NCBI GenBank assembly: GCA_963556195.1
Contig: OY744529.1
Coordinates: 59,644,080 to 59,708,079, forward strand
Length of the DNA stretch: 64,000 nucleotides
Origin: Sepiola atlantica
Taxonomy: Eukaryota; Mollusca; Cephalopoda; Sepiida; Sepiolidae
Direction: 5' to 3'
Shown: piece by piece, positions 56,399-64,000 of the stretch
Layout of the letters: each line of letters starts with the position of its first letter
Position numbering within the stretch: the stretch's first letter is position 1
Program-made: the position numbers and the translations under genes
The notes under the pieces: model-generated
Database searches by the model: none
Seen by the model: the letters and a program-made list of their open reading frames with translations, nothing else
Told to the model about the DNA's origin: nothing

Positions 56399-57112
56399 TT
56401 TGAATATAAGAATAAATATGAGAAACCTGTGTCTGTCTGTCTGTTTGTCCAATAACAACTTGAAATGTTGTAAGAATTATCAACTACAGACACAGATGGC
56501 CATAAGAGAGTCATATTTATCTTTTTTCTTATCAAGAAATGTCAGACGGAGCCTGAAACTCTCCACTGATTTTTTTACTGCTGATTTTAATGTGAATATA
56601 TAAAACGATGTTTATTATCAAAACTGAAGCAAATCTTGATCAGTTTAAGACCTCCTTCTAATTGGGGCTTAACTTAACAAAATTAACACTTTTCTAAGCT
56701 GATAACCTCAATCATGTAAGCTATATTTTCATGCAGGTTTTACTATTGCAGTATGTTTTTTTTTTACTTATTTGAAGTATTTGGGGGCTTAATCTCTTGA
56801 AAAGTTGAAAGGGGCCTTGTGAGCATAAACCTTCAACTAAAGATGTTAAATCTATGCTCTTAATGATATTTAAACCATTGGTAAGACTTGTGTTGATTCT
56901 CAAAATTAGAGCAACGTTCAATCATTTTAATGTCCCTTAATGGAAGCTTAACATTAAAAAAAGGGATATTTTTTCATAACCCCATAACTTCATTCGTCTA
57001 TTTTTCACACAATTTACACCATTGAAGTAGTTTGCTGATTGTGTTGAAGTATTTGGGGGGTCTAATTCTTTCATTAATTAGATGTATTTATGAATGTCAG
57101 TTACTATAAATG

Positions 57113-57285
57113 TGTTCTCTAATACCCTTGAGATAGGTATGAATCTATTTCCCTTCCCCTACTTATGAGTAGTAGAGTAGACTAGACTCTCAAGCCTTGG
57201 TAATGCGACTAGTTCAGAAGAAGGAAAAATCATGAATAACACCAGAAAAGCTTCTGATTATTTTGGATTTCTCCAGCTCCATCCA
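57113..57285. repeat. Left arm of a diverged inverted repeat
   Basis: Pairs with 57965-58150 in reverse complement (ctctcaagc; ttctctaatacc(c/t)ttgagata; tttggatttctcc). Confidence 0.7.
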
Positions 57286-57490
57286 CTCCTAACTCTTGCA
57301 ATCACACAAACACCTGCTCCACCCTGTGCTCCAATGGTATTACCAAGGTAACAAAACTTTTTGACAACCTCAATAGTGTCGTCATCCAGATATACTTTGT
57401 ATACATATGAGTTCTCATCCATCTCCATTCTCTGACACTTCTTGCATATAAACTGGTTATCCTCTCTCAACCAACCAGAAGTACGAAATT
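57258..57490 (-). pseudogene. Non-LTR reverse transcriptase fragment
   Basis: MREDNQFICKKCQRMEMDE, YKVYLDDDTIEVVKKFCYL and IGAQGGAGVCVIARVRSGW, then the frame runs into the inverted-repeat arm. Same family as 24361-25740, keeping the CKKC half of its finger. Confidence 0.78.
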
Positions 57491-57964
57491 ATATCATGCA
57501 CGAAGTATATTAACTTAAATTAAGAACAGCAGATAGGCTTTAGATCTGTTCTATACTTGTTATTATGACTATTATTTTTTGGCATTTCATTCGTATTTAT
57601 TTGAATTAATTATTTTTGTGTTTATATAAATTATACTAGTTGGAATACGTTTGCCAGAATGGGTTCATGACATTGAAGAACCCTTTGGGGGACTTTATAA
57701 CGGTGATGATGATGTATCCTCTTCTGCACTCAACAACCTAGTTCTCACGAGAAGTTCGTATTTACACAAAAATCATTTATTGAGACCATGTCTTAACGAA
57801 AAATGTGTGTAGGACGAAACTGTCATAAACCAAGGATCGTCTATACATGGTTGTTGGCTTCCTTCTGTCTTGAGAGACTGCTAACGCTCTCTAACAGAGT
57901 GTATGTAAGATAAAGTTAATAGTAAGGCAACGGTTGCAGACTCTCTAACTGCACTTCTGATCCT

Positions 57965-58150
57965 GTATTGATTAAGAGCAGGAGAAATCCAAGATGATCA
58001 GAATTTTTTCTGGTATTATTTATGAGTTTCCCTGCTTTTAAGCTAGTTGCATTATCGAAGCTTGAGAGTTTAGTATTCCCTACTATTTCACTATAGATAG
58101 GGGAAATGAAATGGATTCATAACTATCTCAAAGGTATTAGAGAACGCCTC
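57965..58150. repeat. Right arm of a diverged inverted repeat
   Basis: Inverted relative to 57113-57285, roughly 75-80% identical by eye. Confidence 0.65.
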
Positions 58151-58649
58151 TTCACTTCGAAACTCATATCTACTTAATGATCAGACACAATGTTGCTTAA
58201 CTGTGATGATCCTACGAGAACCTGGGTTTCAACGTGATATAGCAGTCAGCTGCAAACGTAGATAATGTAAATAAAAAAGACATAAAGTTAAAAGTTTGTC
58301 TTATTTTCCCAGACAGGAAATGCTTCTAAATTTGTGTTTGTATTTTTTTATTTTTATAATCTTATAATAACATGAATCATGAGCAAACATGAAACAAAAA
58401 AGTCGGAGAACAAAATTATCCTTTGTAAAAATAAAAATAAAATGTCCAAAAACATGACGTGAATGTTTTCATTTCTCTTGTATTTTTTGTTTCGGATACT
58501 TTTAACACTTTAAAATTTATAAAAAATACTAGCGGGAATACCCACTCCAGGACAGATACATAACAATGAGACCCACTTTGAACTTGTAATAACTGCAAGA
58601 GATGAATAGCCCAAATATTGTTAAACAATCAAAAACATATTACTCTTTA

Positions 58650-58741
58650 AACGATTAACTTACGTCGAGACACTGATTCCTGTCAGATTATTAAAGTTAA
58701 GCAACGTTGAGCCTGGTCAGTACTTAGATGGGTGACCACAG
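58650..58741 (+). repeat. 5S rRNA-like sequence
   Basis: attaaagttaagcaacgttg, then cctggtcagtacttagatgg and gtgaccac match the internal promoter region of animal 5S rRNA closely, but the 5' part is degraded and the 3' end is missing. A 5S pseudogene or SINE head. It is the best-preserved of the three 5S-like sequences here. Confidence 0.75.
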
Positions 58742-58744
58742 GTA

Positions 58745-60200
58745 ATGTAAATGAATACTTTTCATTGAATATTAAATGATGGAACATTACACGCAAATAA
58801 AATTAGATATATTATATGCCATAAATAGCTGAGAACATTAAACATTGGTTTAGGCTTGGGTTTTTTTTTGGGGGGGGGGGGTTTCATATATCTGGATTTT
58901 AAATACCTTTGTGCTTAAACTGAGTGCTACTCTTATAATAACCTTTTGATAATTAATTTTTTTTAAATATATTCCATTAAATATTAAATTATCTGACTTG
59001 AATCCTTTGTAATGTTGATCTATTCTTCATAGCTTTGCATTATAAATACAAAATGGCCGGTTGTCTATGAATGGAATATTTGGTTCATTTAAGGAACTGA
59101 TTTCTGTGGGAAATGCATATAAACGGTTGTTTTGTTTTTACTTTTTCGGCTTCATGATTTTTCTTCGGAATTGATCTGATAGTCTTCTGATGAGCTGCAT
59201 AAACGGAAGATCCTGGTAATTATATGTTTGTCACCGGTTGCTTTTTTTATGCCAAAGAATTGCCAAGTTACATTGAATTATTTTGAAATTCGGCAAGAAA
59301 AATGAATAAAGACATACAATTCTACTTAAACATTAATTTTAGTCAGTTTTCTTTTCTTTTTGAAAACATGAAAATTCTTACGATGGTAGGTCAATAAATC
59401 AATAGACATTGCTTTCAATTTTATTTAAATTTTCATTGAAGAATGTATAATTCACATATTTTATATTGCCAATAAATTTAATTGTATTGAGAGAGAATGA
59501 GATGATGTTGAAAAAATGAATATTTGTTTAGTAAGATCAATGCTTTTGTATCTTTATACAATATATTTATTGATATAGCTACACAAAAGTAAAAAACATG
59601 AGAAGCCAAGAGATTGGTTTTTTCTAAAGCTGATTGCATACTTATACATGCAGTAATATTCTCTTTTATTAGCTCTGTTTTTACTGGATGATGACTAGAG
59701 AAAAAAAGCAGAATGAACAAAAATGTGTGGAATTGTGGGAAACACGATCATCATTCTGCCAAACTGAACCTTGGAGAAATAGCAGGGCGTTCATTCTAAC
59801 AAGATGTCGGTAGTTCAGCTGAATTGTCACCTCGATTTATTTGGTTTGCTGTATTGACAACAGCCTGAAATTGTGGCTCGTGGAAATTGGAATTTTCTAG
59901 ACATGTTTGTTAGCTACATTCTTTCATAGAACAAATACCTTATTTAGAAAAGTAAATCCAGTTCAAGGCAGTCCATATCACAGTAAACTTTATGTGGCTT
60001 GTGTCCAAAATTCTAGCAAAGGCAATAACTGTCACTGGTGATGTTAGACCAGCAGAGACACTTAGTCATTGTTTTGTCTCATTTTTATTTGCGATGTGAA
60101 CATAAAATCGAGGTAGACGGAAAATATAATCCCAGACTTTCCTTGATTTCTAGTCAAATATCACTGCCCCTTCTCGGTCTTTTTTTACTATTTGGTCACC
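58745..60200. other. Unassigned stretch
   Basis: A run of T then about 12 G at 58861-58882; nothing else recognised. Confidence 0.4.
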
Positions 60201-60904
60201 ATTTATCAAAGGTAAGAGCCACTCGAGGGTAAGGGTTAAGGAGACAGCATGAGTGTCAACCAAGAGATGAGAAATACTATGGGAGTGTTAACATTGCATT
60301 TGATTACTTATGAGGTGGTTTAAGAAATTTTGACTTTGGATTTGAAGACGATCGAATTGTAATCAACAAGGAAACAGTCCTTCGGTAATGTGTTCCACAG
60401 TCAGGAAGCCTTTATCTATGGAAATTCCGCCGGGCGCTAGGCACTTGGAGGGAGAATGAAAAGTCACTTTCCGTTGTGGTAATAAGGCGAGTTCATGTCA
60501 TGAGGAGGAACCAATAACTGAAGCTCAACTGAGCACCCTTCACGGAAATAACGATAGAGAAGAGAGAGACTAGCAACGTATTTTGTATTGTGTCAAGCCA
60601 GGAGAGAGTGCTCTGAGCGGCACTCGACCAGATGTGATAATACTCTTCTATTTTAAGACGTATCTGATTTTTATATAGGTAGAGGATTACATCTGAAGTC
60701 AGCTATTTTTTGGAGCAGTAGAATGATCCAACCATTTTTCCAGTGACCTTAGCCACAGATTAGATATACGTCTTCCATTTAAAGTCTGGAGTGAAAGTCA
60801 GTCCTAAGAGCTTATCAAAAAGCTTCTTCAATGAGAGAGCCATTCATATCGACTGAGGCAAAACAGGTATCTGAGCATTGGTGATAAAAGGTGAGAAACT
60901 TGGT

Positions 60905-61422
60905 TTTAAAAGTGTTAAAAGTAAGAAGCCACTTTTTCCCTCAGTGCACCATATGTTCCAGGTTCGAAAGAGAGAGAATCAGCAAGATCTTGATTACCAG
61001 TGCTCTTTGAAGTGCTGTCATAGACAGTTGTATCTTCTGCATAAATGTCAATAAATGATCTCAGGATATGATTTGGGAGATCATTAATGAAGATCAAGAA
61101 TGTTGACCTCAGAATAAATCCATGAGGCACACCGGCATTGATTCTATATGCCTTTGATCTCTGCCTATCAACGACTAATTTTATAAACCTATCCGAGAGA
61201 AAGAATTCAATGGTTGCAAAGACAATGCCAGATATTCCATAGCAAGCAGTTTGTGGAGCAACCCTTTGTTCCAGACCCTTGGTCTAGAAACAAAGTCCAC
61301 GTCAAGAGATTCACTGATCTTCTGCGATATTACAGTTAGCACATCAGCAGTTGACTTTACAGGACGAAATCCGTATTGCTTGTCACTAAGTAGATTGGTT
61401 TTACTGAGGTAGTTGGTAATTG
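60905..61422 (-). pseudogene. Jockey/CR1-like reverse transcriptase, downstream part
   Basis: NYLSKTNLLSDKQYGFRPVK, STADVLTVISQKISESLDVD and VWNKGLLHKLLA, then a frame change, STFLIFINDLPNHIL and the catalytic box as YAEDTTVY (near 61027-61044), in which the first Asp of YADD is Glu. Inactive. Confidence 0.82.
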
Positions 61423-62131
61423 AGCCTGTTTTCTTGGTTGGTGTAGAGGGTCCATAAAGCAGTGTGCTGAGCATGAAAAGCCAGTACACCTGGATCTTGA
61501 TGATCATGGTCAGAATCTTGGTGTTTCAGACTCTCTTTGCCAGACTAGCCATAGTTTTTACCGCTTTGTCGATGTGTTTGTGCACTACCTCAGGAGAATC
61601 CTGGAAATTAGCTGGCAGAACCACATCTCAAACAAGAGAATCCTTAATCAGGCGGACATCCCAATCATGTTTACTTTACTCACCCAACGTCGACTCCGGT
61701 TGCTTGGTCATGCGAGGCTAATGGATGATGGGAGGATCCTCAAGGACATTCTATTGGGTGAGCTTACAACCGGCTCCAGACCAGCAGGAAAACCTGTCCT
61801 ACGTTACAAGGATGTCTGCAAGCGAGACATGAGTGCAGGTGGCATCGACCCAGCAGGCTGGGAATCCGTTTCTGAAGACCACAGCTGCTGGAGAAGTGCT
61901 GTGAAGGCCTACTCCAAGAGAAGTGAGGAGAGGAGAGACCAGTAATGGAGGAAGAGGTGAGAGAACAGACAGCAAAGCAACCAGACGTGAGCTACATCTG
62001 AGACAACTGCAACAGAGCCTGCCGATCCAGGATAGGCCTGCAAAGTCACAACAGATGTCGCAATTCGGCAAAAGACTAATCTGATGCACAGAACTCCAAT
62101 GTCTTGTCAGACAGACGGATGCCAACAATTG
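61423..62131 (+). mobile_element. 5'-truncated non-LTR insertion with 11-bp target duplication
   Basis: Bounded by gttggtaattg at 61412-61422 and 62132-62142. It inserted on the opposite strand inside the RT frame of the host element, splitting the protein between MNQAITNQL (62132 side) and NYLSKTNLL (61422 side). Confidence 0.75.
61560..62090 (+). pseudogene. Non-LTR polyprotein C-terminus with terminal zinc finger
   Basis: An open frame from about 61560 to 61945: LRRILEISWQNHISNKRILN, QRRLRLLGHARLMDDGRI, ILLGELTTGSRPAGKPVLRY, KDVCKRDMSAGGIDPAGWE and WRSAVKAYSK. After a frame change, CNRACRSRIGLQSHNRC (about 62010-62060) is the C-terminal C..C...H...C finger of this family. It is the best-kept coding fragment of its kind here. 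Confidence 0.82.
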
Positions 62132-62647
62132 GTTGGTAATTGCTTGATTCATCACAGATTCAAGCAACTTACTCATGACACATATGAGACTGATCAGTCT
62201 GTACTGAGAAGCAGAAGACCGATCACCAATGTTTTAAATATTGTGTTTTTTAAGTAGATTTGAAGCGTTTCTCTTTTAAGCAACGATTGTATAATTTTGC
62301 TAAAATGGGAGCAAATTCTGGTATCAGCTTCCTTAGCACAATGACTAGGATGTTGTTCAGACCATATACTTTGCTTGCATCAGGTTCCTGATAAATTTGA
62401 CGACGTCCCGGGCCGATATATTAATATCGCTTAGAGTATTTACAGTCATAGGGAGAAATTCCGAAAGTTGGTGGCCTTCATCGCAAAGAGTGGAATTTGT
62501 AGCAAAGTTCTTTGCAAAAAGTTTGGCTTTATCAGATGCTGAGTAGATCACCTCAGGACCATTAATGATGGTTGGAATAAGAGTCTTACATCTGTTCAGT
62601 ACCCTGTTTATTATTTTGTAATAAAAAACAAGTTGTTTTTTTTTCAA
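62132..62647 (-). pseudogene. Jockey/CR1-like reverse transcriptase, upstream part
   Basis: KIINRVLNRCKTLIPTI, YSASDKAKLFAKNFATNSTL and DVVKFIRNLMQAKYMV, then in another frame LRKLIPEFAPILAKLYNRCL and MSKLLESVMNQAITNQL, ending at the target duplication. Continues in protein order at 61422. Confidence 0.75.
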
Positions 62648-62699
62648 ATTCTAATATTATAACAAGTTTTCTTTACTAATAAGTCACAACATATCAAGA

Positions 62700-64000
62700 A
62701 TAAAAGCCACTTGAGGATAAGGGTTAACAAGATGGATAGATTTGTCAATTGAAGAGTATTATGAGTTTCAAAAATTTATTTCTTTATTGACCACAAGAGG
62801 TGTCGGAGTAGGGAGGTCAACATGTTGCTACTGTGCCCAGGTTGGTCCTTATGATCTTCTTTGCTCTTTGTGTCTTATATGAGTTGAGTGAGTATGTTAG
62901 CAGTCCGGTGGGTGAGGTCTGTCGACCTCATCTTTCTTTTTCAGCATGAAGCTTGCTGCTTGTCCCAAAGTGGGCGACAGTGGGCAGCAGTCCCAACTAG
63001 GTGGAGAGAGGTTGAGTAAGGACGAGATAGAGGAATGACTCACGAAAATGTACCGAGGCGACCTTTGCACCCCGGTGCGGTCAAGGTTGTTCTCTATTCA
63101 CCCAAACTCTGCTCTTGCCGCCTTATTTAGATCGATTTGGAAAGAAAGGAGTCGAGTCCAGTTTCCATGGTCTCCGTCTGTGAAATACGGACGTAAACAG
63201 TTTTTTTGAAGATACGAGCTCGTTCTTAGAGTAAGAACGAGTTCCTTTTATATTCAAGTTCATTGTCTCAGAGAGACCCTATTTTGAAGAAATAATTGAT
63301 GTACAGGAAAAAGTTGTCCCTTGAAGAACTCAACCTTTTGAAAAAAGTTTTCTTTTTTGTTAGGTAAAGACAAGCGTCTTTAAATTTAAAAGAAATTTCC
63401 ATATTAAGCCCCTTGGAGAAGGAACTTTTGGCGGTTCTCGTCATTGGACGTTCGTGGAAGATTCCCTTTGAGAAGGAACCTTAAGAACCGGAGATTCTTG
63501 GAAAAGAAAGGGTCAAAAAAAGAAAGAGATAAAAAGGGACATTTTGAAACGCACATTTCGAAGAAAAACTAGTGCAGAGGTGACAGAGGAGAAGACTTTA
63601 CCAACCTGCTGCTATAAAGGTTCTGTATATTTGAGTTTTTATTTTTTATTTCATGGCCCCCTTTTCGACCCATTTGCCAGATTTATGAGAAGACCTCTTC
63701 GGTCATTATTATATATTTTTTGTAAACAAGACTTCTTGGACCATTTTTATATATTTTTGTGAAAAATAATTAATTTTGTCTCTTTATCGTTGTACTCAAC
63801 GAATTCGCCCTTTGTAAAATTTTTATGTTTTTTTTTGTTTTTTTCTTGTTACTTAGGTTAATTCATTAGCCTAGCTTTGGAACTTAAAAACAGCTAGCCC
63901 CCTTTTATGTTAATAAACTCAATTGAATCACTACCGAGCCTCTATTATTTTCTCACTTTGCCCGTGTCATGTTTTTTTTTATTTCATGTTTTTTACCCTT
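62700..64000 (+). other. Possible LTR or repeat of unknown class
   Basis: 62700-62760 is a fragment of the jockey/CR1-like 3' UTR. 62790-63980 is GC-richer and has a 10-bp hairpin (ctcgttctta-gag-taagaacgag, 63219-63241), TATA-like runs near 63700-63760 and AATAAA at about 63912. This could be an LTR and leader, but without a second copy or a TG...CA boundary I cannot prove it. Confidence 0.25.

Larger units (their letters stand above)
60205..62647 (-). mobile_element. Jockey/CR1-like non-LTR element with nested insertion
   Basis: Minus-strand element of the same family as 20033-21730: upstream RT region (62647-62132), an insertion (61423-62131), the rest of RT (61422-60905) and a 3' UTR to about 60205. 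The 3' motif 'agagccactcgagggtaagg' recurs at about 62703-62730, marking a second copy's 3' end adjacent on the right. Confidence 0.75.

Noticed and set aside
59180..59220. CTGATGA near 59188 as a hammerhead
   Set aside because: The second core box reads GAAG and no stem I pairs.

Overview
The window looks like AT-rich intergenic DNA from a large invertebrate genome, most likely a coleoid cephalopod such as an octopus, or another lophotrochozoan. Evidence: long (TA)n, (TG)n and (ATC)n tracts, several Penelope-like elements (PLEs), Tc3- and mariner-type transposon relics, 5S- and tRNA-derived SINEs, and an (ATC)n tail followed by a 'gtttaacgt...ttttaca' motif that I associate with octopus genomes. 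The organism call is inference. I found no convincing host gene, rRNA cluster or functional tRNA. Almost everything I can identify is transposon-derived, and most of it is broken.

Layout. 0.24-3.85 kb: a PLE (RT C-terminus plus GIY-YIG nuclease) between near-identical 466-bp inverted repeats, each holding a complete hammerhead-ribozyme fold. 4.0-5.2 kb: Tc3-like transposase pseudogene. 5.9-9.0 kb: three non-LTR retrotransposon 3' ends, one with an intact restriction-like endonuclease domain. 9.6-9.9 kb: (TG)n. 10-16 kb: unassigned DNA with a hammerhead-like tail at 14.07 kb. 16.06-18.07 kb: a 38-copy, 53-bp satellite. 19-25.7 kb: 5S-derived SINE, jockey/CR1-like reverse transcriptase and other non-LTR relics. 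25.7-28.7 kb: a deleted Ty1/copia element and a non-LTR endonuclease fragment. 31.3-35.7 kb: a dense cluster of tRNA-like sequences, hammerhead ribozymes and a second PLE whose 5' end is inverted. 38.7-41.6 kb: TA tracts, a hidden third PLE fragment and an inverted pair of a dispersed repeat. 43-50.5 kb: non-LTR fragments, a decayed Cys-rich gene of unknown function, a 5S SINE and an internally deleted RTE endonuclease. 52-58 kb: repeat fragments, a mariner pseudogene and a 5S-like sequence. 60-62.6 kb: a jockey/CR1-like element split by another non-LTR element with an 11-bp target duplication. The last 1.3 kb may hold an LTR.

The most interesting signal is the set of hammerhead or hammerhead-like motifs: five complete or near-complete ones, one with a single core change and three degenerate ones. 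They share palindromic stem III sequences. At least three lie just downstream of a tRNA B box, which suggests short retroelements combining a tRNA-type promoter with a PLE-type self-cleaving tail. Together with PLEs in the same 64 kb, this suggests, but does not prove, a PLE-driven family of ribozyme-tailed SINEs.
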